Positions 8,701 through 17,162 of a DNA stretch of 64,000 bases are shown here, in pieces. Below the pieces are notes generated by a model. That model saw nothing but the letters and a program-made list of their open reading frames with translations, made no database searches and was not told the origin of the DNA. Within the stretch, counting starts at the first letter, position 1; the number at the start of each line of letters is the position of its first letter. The stretch spans positions 620,001-684,000 of the forward strand of contig NZ_RKHG01000001.1 in assembly GCF_003752415.1 (NCBI RefSeq), given 5' to 3'. A program made the translations under genes and the position numbers. The stretch is from Luteococcus japonicus (GTDB lineage Bacteria; Actinomycetota; Actinomycetes; Propionibacteriales; Propionibacteriaceae).

Positions 8701-9969
8701 GTGATCACTTTGGAGGATTGGGCCGAGATCCGTCGGCTGCACCGTGCTGAAGGCCTATCTAAGGCCGCCATCGCCCGCCACCTGGGCATCTCCCGCAACA
8801 CCGTCTCCGCCGCTCTCAAGTCCGAGCGGCCACCCCAGTACCACCGCCCACCCACCGGGTCCTTGGTCGACCCGTTCGAGACACAGATTCGTCAGCTCTT
8901 GGCGCAGTACCCGACGATGCCGGCGACGGTGATTGCCGAACGCATCGGTTGGCGCCACTCCATGACGATCCTCAAGGACCGCATCCGCATCCTGCGGCCG
9001 TACTTCCAGCCACCGGACCCCGCCGACCGGATCACCTACCAGCCCGGCGAACTCGCCCAGTGCGACCTGTGGTTCCCCGCCACACCGATCCCCGTTGGGC
9101 ATGGCACCGAACGGATCCTGCCGGTGCTGACCATGACCTGCGGCTACTCCCGCCACACCAGCGCGGTGATGATCTGTTCCCGCAAGGCCGGCGACATCCT
9201 GACCGGCATGTGGCACATCCTTACCCAGTGGGGGCGCGTCCCCAAGACACTCGTGTGGGACCGGGAAGCCGCGATCGGCGGCACCGGCAAACCCTCGGCC
9301 GAGGCCGCCGCGTTCACCGGCACCCTCGGCGTCCGCCTCCACCTCGCCCCGCCCCGCGACCCCGAGTTCAAGGGCCTGGTCGAACGACGCAACGGTTACC
9401 TCGCAACGTCCTTCCTGCCCGGCCGGGTCTTCACCAGCCCCGCCGACTTCAACACCCAGGTCACTGACTGGCTCACCACCCACGCCAACCAGCGCCGCAT
9501 CCGCGCCCTGGGCGCCAGCCCCGCCGAGCGCTGGAACACCGACCGGGCCGCGATGCTCGACCTGCCACCCTTGCCGCCTGTCGTTGGCCTGCACCACCGG
9601 GTCCGGCTCGCCCGGGACTACTACATCCGCCTCGACGGCAACGACTACTCCGCGGACCCGCGCGCGATCGGCCGGTTCGTGACCGCGACCACCACCGGCG
9701 ACCAGGTCCGCATCCTGTGTGACGACGCCCTGGTCGGGCTCCACACCCGCTGCTGGGCCACGGGCCAGACCATCACCGACCCCGCCCACCAGCGCATCGC
9801 CCACGACCTGCGCCACGCCTACAACCAGCGCCACGCCTACAACCAGCGCACCCGCCACTCCCCGGCCACCCGCACCCACGACGACGGACACGCCGTCGCG
9901 ATCCGCGCCCTGCCCGACTACGACGCCCTGTTCGGCGTCGACTTCCACACCCACCAAGGAGCCTCATGA
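8701..9969 (+). CDS. istA: IS21-family transposase IstA
   Basis: This 422-aa transposase carries an N-terminal HTH (LSKAAIARHLGISRNTVSAAL, residues 19-39) and an rve integrase core. Acidic residues are visible in AQCDLWFP and VWDREAAIGG, followed by the FKGLVERRNGYL glutamate block. The C-terminal Mu-type domain contains VRLARDYYIRLDGNDYSADP. The start is GTG at 8701, after CGGAGGAACC. An 18-bp tandem duplication (9811-9828 and 9829-9846) repeats CGCCACGCCTACAACCAG, adding RHAYNQ in frame near residue 375. The gene overlaps istB by 4 bp (ATGA). Confidence 0.93.
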   Translation: MITLEDWAEIRRLHRAEGLSKAAIARHLGISRNTVSAALKSERPPQYHRPPTGSLVDPFETQIRQLLAQYPTMPATVIAERIGWRHSMTILKDRIRILRPYFQPPDPADRITYQPGELAQCDLWFPATPIPVGHGTERILPVLTMTCGYSRHTSAVMICSRKAGDILTGMWHILTQWGRVPKTLVWDREAAIGGTGKPSAEAAAFTGTLGVRLHLAPPRDPEFKGLVERRNGYLATSFLPGRVFTSPADFNTQVTDWLTTHANQRRIRALGASPAERWNTDRAAMLDLPPLPPVVGLHHRVRLARDYYIRLDGNDYSADPRAIGRFVTATTTGDQVRILCDDALVGLHTRCWATGQTITDPAHQRIAHDLRHAYNQRHAYNQRTRHSPATRTHDDGHAVAIRALPDYDALFGVDFHTHQGAS

Positions 9970-10801
9970 CCACCAAGACCACCGCCCCGAACACCCAGCC
10001 CACCACCACGGGCTTCACAGCGTCTACCAGTCAGGACGGGGAACGCATCGCCTCCCAGCTCGCCTTCCTCACCCGCGTGCTCAAGATGCCCACCATCGCC
10101 AAGACCTGGTCCGAGATCGCCGACCAGGCCCGCGACCTGGGCTGGTCCCACGAGCAATACCTCGCCGCCGTCCTCGAACGCCAGGCCGCCGACCGGGAAG
10201 CCGCCGGCACCATGATGCGGATCCGCACCGCCCACTTCCCAGCCATGAAGACCCTCGAGGACTTCAACTACGACCACCTCCCGTCCCTACGCCGCGACCT
10301 GCTCGCCCACCTCGCCACCTCCACCTACGTGTCGAAGGCCGAGAACGTGGTCCTGCTCGGGCCGCCCGGCATCGGCAAGACCCACCTCGCGATCGGCCTG
10401 GGGATCAAGGCCGCGCAAAACGGCCACAGCGTCCTGTTCGACACCGCCAGCGCCTGGATCAGCCGACTCCAGACCGCCCACCAGGCAGGGCAACTCGACG
10501 CCGAACCAAGAAGATCCAGCGGTACCGCCTGGTCATCGTCGACGAGGTCGGCTACCTGCCCTTCGACGCCGACGCAGCCAACCTGTTCTTCCAACTCGTC
10601 GCATCCCGCTACGAACAAGGCTCCCTCATCGTCACCAGCAACCTGCCCTTCGGCCGCTGGGGCGAAACCTTCTCCGACGACGTCATCGCTGCCGCCATGA
10701 TCGACCGCCTCGTCCACCACGCCGAAGTCCTCGCCCTGTCAGGCGAGTCCTACCGCACCCGCGCCCGCCGAGAACTCCTCACCAAAGACCGCAACAACTA
10801 G
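9966..10801 (+). pseudogene. istB: IS21 helper ATPase IstB, frameshifted
   Basis: The first part, to about 10505, encodes the IstB N-terminus and a Walker A motif GPPGIGKTHLAIGLG. In that frame the sequence then becomes nonsense (EPRRSSGTAW). A second frame from 10508 resumes the protein as KKIQRYRLVIVDEVGYLPFD, with Walker B, and continues normally to RRELLTKDRNN and the stop at 10799-10801. The junction reads GAACCAAGAAG where GAACTCAAGAAG would give the usual AELKKI, so one base looks deleted near 10506. No classical slippery heptamer is visible there, so programmed frameshifting is unlikely. Without repair IstB would lack Walker B. Confidence 0.85.
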
Positions 10802-10874
10802 GGGCAGAGAAGAAGATGCGTGGCTGGGGGCACCCCACCTCGCGCCAGGGCTCACCCATCAACACGTCAGCTTC

Positions 10875-10898
10875 TGCTGTACTATTCAGCACATGCTG
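10875..10898 (+). promoter_or_regulatory. Probable promoter/operator of the cmtR-cadD operon
   Basis: TACTAT at 10880-10885 fits a -10 box seven bases before the ATG at 10893, which would give a leaderless transcript. An inverted repeat TGCTG-N7-CAGCA (10875-10891) flanks that box, and CAGCACATGCTG (10887-10898) is a perfect palindrome over the start codon. ArsR/SmtB repressors bind such sites. This is inferred from sequence only. Confidence 0.5.
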
Positions 10899-11243
10899 AC
10901 CATTGCTTCGCGTCTTGACGCCCTGAACCGCATCGGACGGGCCCTGGCTGACCCCACCAGAGCGCGCATCCTGTTGAGCCTGCTGGATGCGCCCTCGTAT
11001 CCCGCCGAACTCGCCCAGAGTCTGGACCTGACCCGGTCGAACGTGTCGAACCATCTGGCCTGCCTGCGTGACTGCGGCATTGTCGTGGCCGAGATGCAGG
11101 GGCGCAAGGTCCGCTACGACATCGCCGATCATCACCTGCGCGACGCTCTCACTTCGCTGGTCGAGGTGACACTGGCCGTGAACGACGCCGCACCCTGTCT
11201 CGATCCGGCCTGCAGCGATAGCGCCGGCCAGGAGGTCCGCTGA
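10893..11243 (+). CDS. cmtR: ArsR/SmtB-family metal sensor, CmtR-like (Cd/Pb)
   Basis: This 116-aa winged-helix repressor closely follows the CmtR pattern: RIGRALADPTRARILLSLLD, then YPAELAQSLDLTRSNVSNHL as recognition helix region. Cys residues occur in HLACLRDCG and in the C-terminal APCLDPAC. In CmtR of Mycobacterium the Cd(II)/Pb(II) ligands are two Cys in this LxCLRxCG helix and one C-terminal Cys, so the sensing site appears complete. It overlaps cadD by one base (TGATG) and should repress its own operon. It is cargo of the IS21 element. Confidence 0.88.
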   Translation: MLTIASRLDALNRIGRALADPTRARILLSLLDAPSYPAELAQSLDLTRSNVSNHLACLRDCGIVVAEMQGRKVRYDIADHHLRDALTSLVEVTLAVNDAAPCLDPACSDSAGQEVR

Positions 11244-11830
11244 TGTTGGCCACCATGATCCAGGCCGTCGGCCTGTTCGTCGCGACCAACATCGACGACG
11301 TCATCGTGTTGTCGCTGTTCTTCGCTCGTGGCGCTGGCCGCGCAGGAACCACGCGACGCATCGTCGTGGGTCAGTACCTGGGATTCCTGGGCATCCTTGG
11401 CGCGGCTCTCCTGACTACTTGGGGCGCGAGCCTGGCCCTGCCGGAATCCGCCATCCCCTACTTCGGTCTGATCCCCCTGCTCTTGGGGCTTCGCGCCGCA
11501 TGGGAGGCATGGCAGGGCGAGGACGATGACGAGCTCGATGACCGCAAGAAGGTCGCGCCGTTGACCGTCGCGGCTGTGACCTTCGCCAATGGCGGGGACA
11601 ACATCGGTGTCTACGTCCCCGTCTTCCTCAGTGTCAGTCCAGCCAGCATCCTGACCTACTGCGCAGTCTTCCTGCTGTTCGTCGCAGTCCTCGTGGCCAT
11701 TGCGAAGTTCGTGGCCACCCGGCCGGGCATCGACGAGGCCCTCGAGAAGTCCGAACACATCCTGTTCCCACTCGTCCTGATCATCTTGGGCGTCGTGATC
11801 CTTGTCCAAGGAGGCGCTTTTGGCCTGTGA
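11243..11830 (+). CDS. cadD: CadD-like cadmium resistance transporter
   Basis: This 195-aa membrane protein of the CadD family (LysE superfamily fold) has about five or six hydrophobic segments. It shows the family features FVATNIDDVIVLSLFFA near the N-terminus and VTFANGGDNIGVYVPVF in the second half, both with acidic residues in membrane helices expected to handle the metal. It is translationally coupled to the CmtR-like repressor, which supports cadmium or a similar soft divalent metal as substrate. The stop is at 11828-11830, shortly before the inner IS21 end repeat. Confidence 0.88.
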   Translation: MLATMIQAVGLFVATNIDDVIVLSLFFARGAGRAGTTRRIVVGQYLGFLGILGAALLTTWGASLALPESAIPYFGLIPLLLGLRAAWEAWQGEDDDELDDRKKVAPLTVAAVTFANGGDNIGVYVPVFLSVSPASILTYCAVFLLFVAVLVAIAKFVATRPGIDEALEKSEHILFPLVLIILGVVILVQGGAFGL

Positions 11831-11853
11831 TCTCAGTCGGACGGCGCCCGGAC

Positions 11854-11869
11854 CTGCTCAGTTTTCAGG
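11854..11869 (-). repeat. Inner part of the right IS21 terminal repeat, cut off by IS30
   Basis: The complement reads CCTGAAAACTGAGCAG, sharing AAAACTGAGCAG with the left end. If IS30 is removed, this block joins 13199-13234 with exactly the spacing seen at the left end. Confidence 0.7.
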
Positions 11870-11871
11870 CG

Positions 11872-13196
11872 GGTGGTTTCGAGTGGTCGTCGCAATCCTT
11901 GTCACATGACAGGAGCAGTTGTGAGCAGTACTCGAAGGACCAAGAAGGGCCCAGGGCGACGGCCGTTGTCCTCGCAGCGGCGACAGTTCATGGATCTGAT
12001 CGACCGTGGTTGGAGCATCCGGGGTGCGGCTCGAGAAGTTGGCGTGTCTCGAACGTCCGCGAACTCATGGATGCACGGAGCGAAGATCTATCGCAACGGT
12101 GAAGTCGTCGGGTTCAAGAAGCCCCTCGAACGCCTCGCCGTCCGCGAGGTCAGCAGCCGCTACCTGTCGCAAGAGGAACGCCTCCTCATCGCCGACCTCC
12201 ACCTGGCCGGCCATACGCAGCTGGCCATCGCCAGACAGTTGGGGCGCTCGCCGTCGACGATCTGCCGTGAGCTGCAGCGCAACAGCAGCGCCGGGGAGGG
12301 TCACCGCCTCGAGTACCAGCCCTACCGGGCCCAGCGTCTCGCGGTCGCCCGACGCACCCGTGTCCACCCGCGCCGGCTGGAGACCAACGCCTTCCTGGGT
12401 GACCTGGTCGCGGAGAAGCTGCAGCGCCGGTGGAGCCCGGCACAGATCAGCGACTGGCTCCACGCGACGTTCCCGGACCGGCCGGAGATGTGGTTGTATC
12501 ACGAGAGCATCTACCAGGCCATCTACGAGCCGAACTCGCGCTGGCAACGCCCAACACCGCTGGCCCCCTTCCGGGCGACACCACCGCGCACGGGCCGCAC
12601 CGCCCGCAGAGCCCAGGTGCGGATCCATCGCCGCCGTCCTCGGTTCGAGCAGCCGATGCTGTCGATCCACGAACGAGGCTTCGACCCACTGGACCGGAGC
12701 CAACCCGGCAACTGGGAAGGCGACTTGATCATCGGCCGCGGCGTCACCTCCGCGATCGGGACCCTGGTCGAGCGTCAAACACGAACCCTGCATCTAGTCC
12801 ACCTCGCCGGGCAGGACAGCGACACGCTGCACCGAGCAATCATCGACCGGATGGCAGACCTGCCACCCACCCTGTTGCGATCGATCACTTGGGACCAGGG
12901 CACCGAGATGGCCCGCCATCTCAGCATCGCAGCCGACCTCGGGATCAACGTCTACTTCTGCGACTCCCACAGCCCGTGGCAGCGCGGCAGCAACGAGAAC
13001 ACGAACGGGTTGCTGCGAGACTACTTCCCCAAGGGCGTCGACCTGCGCCGGTTCAGTCCCGAGCACCTCCGGGCCGTCGAGAACGAGATCAACCACCGCC
13101 CCAGAGCAGTCCTCGGGGGACGTTGCCCAGCCGACCTGTTTCGCCTCCTGCTAACCTCCGAAACATCCCCGAATTGCGACGTTGGCTAGAACCCAA
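11872..13196 (+). mobile_element. IS30-family insertion sequence
   Basis: The element of about 1325 bp is bounded by imperfect inverted repeats: the left one ends in CGTCGCAAT at 11896, and its partner starts with ATTGCGACG at 13173 and ends at 13196. GGCG flanks both sides (11868-11871 and 13197-13200) as a likely short target duplication. It interrupts the right terminal repeat of the IS21 element. Exact ends could shift by one or two bases. Confidence 0.75.
11921..13189 (+). CDS. IS30-family transposase
   Basis: This 422-aa transposase carries an N-terminal HTH (WSIRGAAREVGVSRTSANSW), a second HTH (HTQLAIARQLGRSPSTICREL) and a C-terminal DDE integrase core: GNWEGDLIIGRG, ITWDQGTEMARH, and the glutamate of RGSNENTNGLLRDYFPKG. 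The start GTG at 11921 has AGGAG five bases upstream; the frame also contains an ATG at 11906. It is full length and looks intact. The remnant at 1050-1226 belongs to the same family but differs in sequence. Confidence 0.92.
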   Translation: MSSTRRTKKGPGRRPLSSQRRQFMDLIDRGWSIRGAAREVGVSRTSANSWMHGAKIYRNGEVVGFKKPLERLAVREVSSRYLSQEERLLIADLHLAGHTQLAIARQLGRSPSTICRELQRNSSAGEGHRLEYQPYRAQRLAVARRTRVHPRRLETNAFLGDLVAEKLQRRWSPAQISDWLHATFPDRPEMWLYHESIYQAIYEPNSRWQRPTPLAPFRATPPRTGRTARRAQVRIHRRRPRFEQPMLSIHERGFDPLDRSQPGNWEGDLIIGRGVTSAIGTLVERQTRTLHLVHLAGQDSDTLHRAIIDRMADLPPTLLRSITWDQGTEMARHLSIAADLGINVYFCDSHSPWQRGSNENTNGLLRDYFPKGVDLRRFSPEHLRAVENEINHRPRAVLGGRCPADLFRLLLTSETSPNCDVG

Positions 13197-13198
13197 GG

Positions 13199-13234
13199 CG
13201 TCGATTCCTGCTCACTTTTCGGCCGTCGTTGACA
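13199..13234 (-). repeat. Right terminal repeat of the IS21 element
   Basis: The complement reads TGTCAACGACGG at the outer edge and GCAGGAATCGACG at the inner edge. It matches the left end at 29 of 36 positions. Confidence 0.75.
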
Positions 13235-13603
13235 CGACATGTAGGCGCGCGGTTGTAGAGAGTCGGCCGCGACCGGTTCCCTGCCCTGCGCGTGTGGTTT
13301 CAAAAGTTCCTCCTGAAGGCGTGAGCGCCTGACGGCGTTCACGCCGTCATATGTCGTCCCACCAACAGAATCCCTCACCTTCGCGGAAGATAGTTCGAAC
13401 GCTTGCGAAAGTAGGGGGATGGGCTTCTCATGCACATCTTCGAGACGGGTGCTCTTCGGTATGGCTATGTCAACCCACTTGGCCCCTGGCTGACGGCCAG
13501 AAGTGGACCCACCTTGCGCGAGCCCAGCGGCAGTAGCGTGCGTCTCCGACGCCGCGCAGAGCGACAGATGGGGACGTCTCCCATGGGCAGTCCGGTCGCT
13601 CGG
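13235..13603. other. Gene-free stretch right of the IS21 element, with two adjacent hairpins
   Basis: I find no supported gene in these 369 bp. Two perfect hairpins lie side by side: AGGCG-TGAG-CGCCT at 13317-13330 and GACGGCG-TTCA-CGCCGTC at 13331-13348. No T-run follows on either strand, so they are weak as intrinsic terminators. Confidence 0.55.
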
Positions 13604-13924
13604 TCAGTCCTCGAACTCGAACCCGTCCGCCTCGGCTCGACGCATGACCTCTTCGAGCGCCTTCTCATCCTGGGTCAGCGGCTCCATCACAGCCTGCAGC
13701 CGTTCCAGGTCCGATTGGGTCCCGGTTGCCGAGAACATGTCGCCCTCGCTGTCCAGCTCCACAGCGTCAACGATGTCGGCGGCCGCGAAGCTAGCGATCC
13801 CTTCCCAGAAGTAGCCATTGGGCTCATGGCCACGGGTGATGATGGCTTCGTCGACGGGCAGGCCGCCGCAATCGAAGCTGAGGCAGTGCGTCCCGTCGAT
13901 GGCCGTGATCCGCGTGTTTCCCAT
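13604..13924 (-). CDS. Imm51-like immunity protein, orphan
   Basis: This 106-aa acidic soluble protein contains EPNGYFWEGIASF, an acidic LDSEGDMFSATG segment and a helical C-terminus ending EADGFEFED. The HEPNGYFWEG block and the LD-E-MF pattern fit the Imm51 immunity family associated with polymorphic toxins. No toxin gene is visible next to it: the left neighbour is the end of the Tad cluster and the right neighbour an IS21 end. It may be a leftover or a stand-alone protective gene. The family assignment is from memory of the motif. Confidence 0.65.
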   Translation of the reverse strand: MGNTRITAIDGTHCLSFDCGGLPVDEAIITRGHEPNGYFWEGIASFAAADIVDAVELDSEGDMFSATGTQSDLERLQAVMEPLTQDEKALEEVMRRAEADGFEFED

Positions 13925-13993
13925 GCACCGAGCCTAGGGCGTCCACATGCGTTCCCCCCGACCCAACGCCCGACTTTCGGCGGAAGAGTAATG

Positions 13994-16900
13994 TCACGCA
14001 CCCGATTCCCGTGTGGCTCCGGTGACGACTCGGAGACTGCGTGGACTCAGGTCGGCGGGCAGTTCCTCGTCGTCGAGCATGGTGAGTACTTCCTCCCTGA
14101 GTCTGTCTGATTCGTCGAGTCGGCCTTCGGCAATGGCGGCTGCCGCCAGGTCGAGTCGCGTGATGGTGTCCTCCGGGACAGCCCGCAGCGCTGCTTCTGC
14201 CCCGGCTCGTGCTTGGGCGGTGTTGTTCTTGGCGAGGTGGTGGCTGCTGAGGGTGTGGGCGATGTCGACGATCGAGACGGTGATGTGGTGCTCGAGGCCG
14301 GTGTGCGCGAGCCAGCCCCAACCTCCAGGGCGCAGCTGGTCGAACGGACGCCCTTGAGCCAAGCCCAAGGCGGCTTCGAGATCGTCGATGCCGTCCTCCC
14401 CTGCTGCTTGGGCGCGGGCGCGGAGTCGGCGCATGAGGTCGATGTCGACGAGCAAGTCAGGTACTTGGTAAACGGGCACGCCCCTGTCGAGGGCGGCGGG
14501 GGTGTTCGTCGCGTCGGGCAGGTAGCGCTCGCCGGTGCTCTGGTTGGTGCCAAGCCATTCGCGGATGGTCGTGATGCCGGTTCGCACCGTCTGTGCGGAC
14601 ACGTTCATGGCGTCCGCGACTTCGTCGGGGGTGGCGCCGTGCTCGCGCAGTGCGATGTAGGCGAGCATCTCGGTGTAGTAGGGCTTGCGTTTGGCGATGG
14701 CCTTGCCGCGGGCGGTCACCTTGACCGGTCCGAGCAGGCTCAGCTTGGGGCGGCGTGTGTCGGGATCGTGCCAGTCGGCCAGGTCGGCGTCGAGGGTGGG
14801 GTCGAGCTCACGCAGTCGCTGGGCAACAGTCTCGTCGGGTTCAGACAGGAGACGGGCCCATTCGGCGTCGTCATCGACGGTCGGCGGCAACGCGGCTGTC
14901 GTGGTGTGGCCGATCGCGTCGTCATGATCGGGTCGTACCTCGTCTTCGACGGTCGTGGACGGGCTGTGCGTCGCGATGGATCCGGCGGCGTCGGTCAGTT
15001 CCCGCCAGCCGGTGTCGCCGGCAGGTGGAACGGGTTCGTCGGTGAGGGTATCGGCCTGGGCGAGAAGGGCCGCGCAGCCGAGGGCCTCGTCCGGGGTGAG
15101 ACCGGCGGGGATGAGGGCCAGTCCGGCTGGTTCGAGTCGCGCCTGACCGTGGGCGGTGTACACCAGCCGAGCCGCATCAGACTCGGCGCTGCTCTCCCCC
15201 ACCACGACTAATGCTGCCCCGGTCTGAGACGGGTGGTCGATGATCATGCTGATCAGGTCGCTGGCTTCGGTGGTGTGGGCGTCGGTGGTGATGAGTGCTT
15301 GCGGGAGCCAGGCCTCGCCGTCGGTGGCGCGGCAGCGCTTGTCCTCCACGGCCGCGTCCTCGGCCGAGAGGCGGTGGATGGTGCGTCGTGCGTCGTGCGT
15401 CGTCGGTGATGGTCTCGATGGCGCGGACCGCCGCAGTGGGTTGGTGGAGGCGGTTGGGGTTCATGTCGATGGCTTCGACGCCGGCGTCGAGGCAGGTGGC
15501 GCGCACGCCACGCGACCAGGGGTTGACGGCGATCTCGGCGGCGGCGTAGCGGGCGAAGTCGTGGGCGTAGTCCGCGTCGCCGGTGAGGTGCAGCACGCCG
15601 AGTTGTTCGAGGTTGACCAGCCACACGGCCTGGTCGTGGTCGGTTCCTGCCGTGACGAGCAGCGGGTAGGGCGCGGGCGCCTCGATCGCACCGAGGTTCG
15701 GGTGCAGGGGTGTGGCCCAGCAGCGGCCGCTGTCGTCGATGGCGGACCACGCACTGGGCATGGAGTCGGTGGCCTCGGCGAGGTGGACCTCGATCTGGTC
15801 GGTGGTGACGCGCACGGCGGCCACGTGCGGCACCCGGTGGCCTGCGACCAGGGCGTCGGCGGCGAGGTGGCGCAGGTGGGCGTCGAGGTTGGCGAGGTCG
15901 ACCGTGACCGGTGTCCCGGCGGCAACCAGCGTCTGCTCGACGGGGGCGAGTTCGGGTGGGGGCAGGGTGATCTGGCGGCCCGGACGGCGGTGGGAGGCCT
16001 GCACGACGCGTCGGCGGCGCAGCACCACGAGCGCCGAGGCGGCCAGCAGGCCACCGCCCGACGCGAGCCCGGTGAGCAGCCACGATGCCGAGACACCGTC
16101 GTGCGCTTCCACCTCGTCGTTTACCGGTGCGGCAGCTGGGGTGGTGGCGGTGCTGTGCGGGCTCGCTGTGCTCGCGGCCGATGACGGGCTGGGCGCCGGT
16201 GCCGGGGTCGAGGTCTGGCTTGGGGTGGTGCGGGGCGTGTCGGTGGGCTTGGGGGTCCGGGACGCGACCTGCGGCTTCTTCTCGGGTTCGGAGGCCGTCT
16301 GGCCAGGGATGGTGAGGGTCCAGCCGGGCAGGATGATGTCGGGGTCGGTGAGGCGTGCTCCGTCGGGCTCGGGTGTGGTGCGGGAGGCCTGGTAGATCTC
16401 GGGCCAGCGTTCAGGGTCGCCGAGGTGTGCCTGGGCGAGCTGCGCCAGAGTGTCGCCGTCGCGCACGACGACCGTGCGAGCCTGCCGCTCGGTCTGTGGC
16501 TGGGTGGTACCGGCGGGGATGGTGATGCGCCAGCCGGGGTGGATGATGTTGGGGTCCGTGAGGTGTGCCCCGTCGGGCTGGACGGTGCGGCGGGATGCCT
16601 GGGCGAGTTCGGGCCACCGGTCGGCGTCGTGGAGCTCGTCGGCGGCGATGCTCGACAGGCTCTCCCCCTCCGTGACGACGTGCACCCGCACACCCGTGCC
16701 GGCGGGCGTCGCTACGGCAGAGGTACCCGCAGCAGTCTGCGTCGTGGCGGTGGCTGCGGGTGGAGTGGGACTGGGTTCGGCCGAGGCGGTCGGGGTGCCG
16801 AGCAGGGGTGCGGTGACCAGGACGAGGGCGGCGGTGGCGACCAGGCGTCGGATGCCGAGCTGGGGCGCGTGCCAGCCGGGCAGCATCGGAGCGGTGCGGC

Positions 16901-17162
16901 CGCGCAGGCGCGCGACGGTTTCGAGCAGGATCAGCACGGCGAGGTAGGCCCAGACGAGCCAGCCCAGCAGGCCGATGACGGTCAGGGCGAGGGTGCCGTC
17001 GTCCGGCGCGGTCAGGGCCTGCCACCATTGGCCGGGGGTCGGGATGCTGCCGGGCAGGGGGTTGCCGACGGTGGCCACCAGTGCTGCGGGAAGGCCGACC
17101 ATCAGGGCCAGGAGGGCGAGCAGGGCCGCCAGGCCTTGGAGTCGGCGTCGGAGGGTGGTCAT
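13994..17162 (-). pseudogene. LysM and BTAD-type protein of the Tad cluster, split by a 7-bp repeat expansion
   Basis: Two frames together encode one protein of about 1053 aa. The first, from ATG 17162, has two N-terminal TM helices, a Pro/Thr-rich stretch, two LysM repeats (VVTEGESLSSIAADELHDAD and VVVRDGDTLAQLAQAHLGDP), another TM helix near GLASGGGLLAASALVVL, and a cytoplasmic part. It breaks after ITDDARRT. The second frame continues from EDKRCRATDGEAWLPQAL through LSLLGPVKVTARGKAIAKRK, a winged-helix segment and a BTAD-like helical domain, ending at 13994. Three GTGCGTC copies (15381-15401) lie at the break; removing one restores a single 1054-codon frame. The start overlaps the upstream pseudopilin stop. 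Such LysM-BTAD proteins commonly accompany actinobacterial Tad loci. A role as envelope-linked regulator is inferred. Confidence 0.82.
15381..15401 (+). repeat. Three tandem copies of a 7-bp unit causing a frameshift
   Basis: GTGCGTC is repeated three times exactly. Two copies would keep the LysM-BTAD gene in one frame; three shift it by one. Confidence 0.85.

Larger units (their letters stand above)
8629..13234 (+). mobile_element. IS21-family element carrying a cadmium-resistance cargo, with an IS30 nested in its right end
   Basis: The left end starts TGTCGACGACGG at 8629 and the right end finishes CCGTCGTTGACA at 13234. The outer 36 bp of both ends match as an inverted repeat at 29 of 36 positions. 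Just inside, AAAACTGAGCAG lies at 8669-8680 and its complement at 11854-11865. The order inside is istA, istB, cmtR-like, cadD-like, then the right end split by IS30 (about 11872-13196). A usual IS21 ends directly after istB; here about 1 kb with two metal-resistance genes lies between. I see no target-site duplication at 8629/13234. The alternative is two IS21 relics flanking the cargo by deletion. Confidence 0.7.

Noticed and set aside
10495-10515. Programmed frameshifting in istB
   Set aside because: No slippery heptamer is present at the junction and IS21 istB is not known to use frameshifting; a base loss explains it better.
11853-13220. Direct repeats CCTGCTCA-N-TTTTC flanking IS30, first read as IS30 ends
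   Set aside because: They have the same orientation and match the IS21 left end, so they are parts of the IS21 right end; the IS30 inverted repeats lie inside them.
13430-14110. A 226-residue plus-strand frame over the Imm51-like gene
   Set aside because: It is antisense to a better supported gene and has no recognisable motif.
14213-15211. A 332-residue plus-strand frame over the BTAD part
   Set aside because: Its Gly/Val-rich low-complexity sequence is the usual shadow of a high-GC gene on the other strand.
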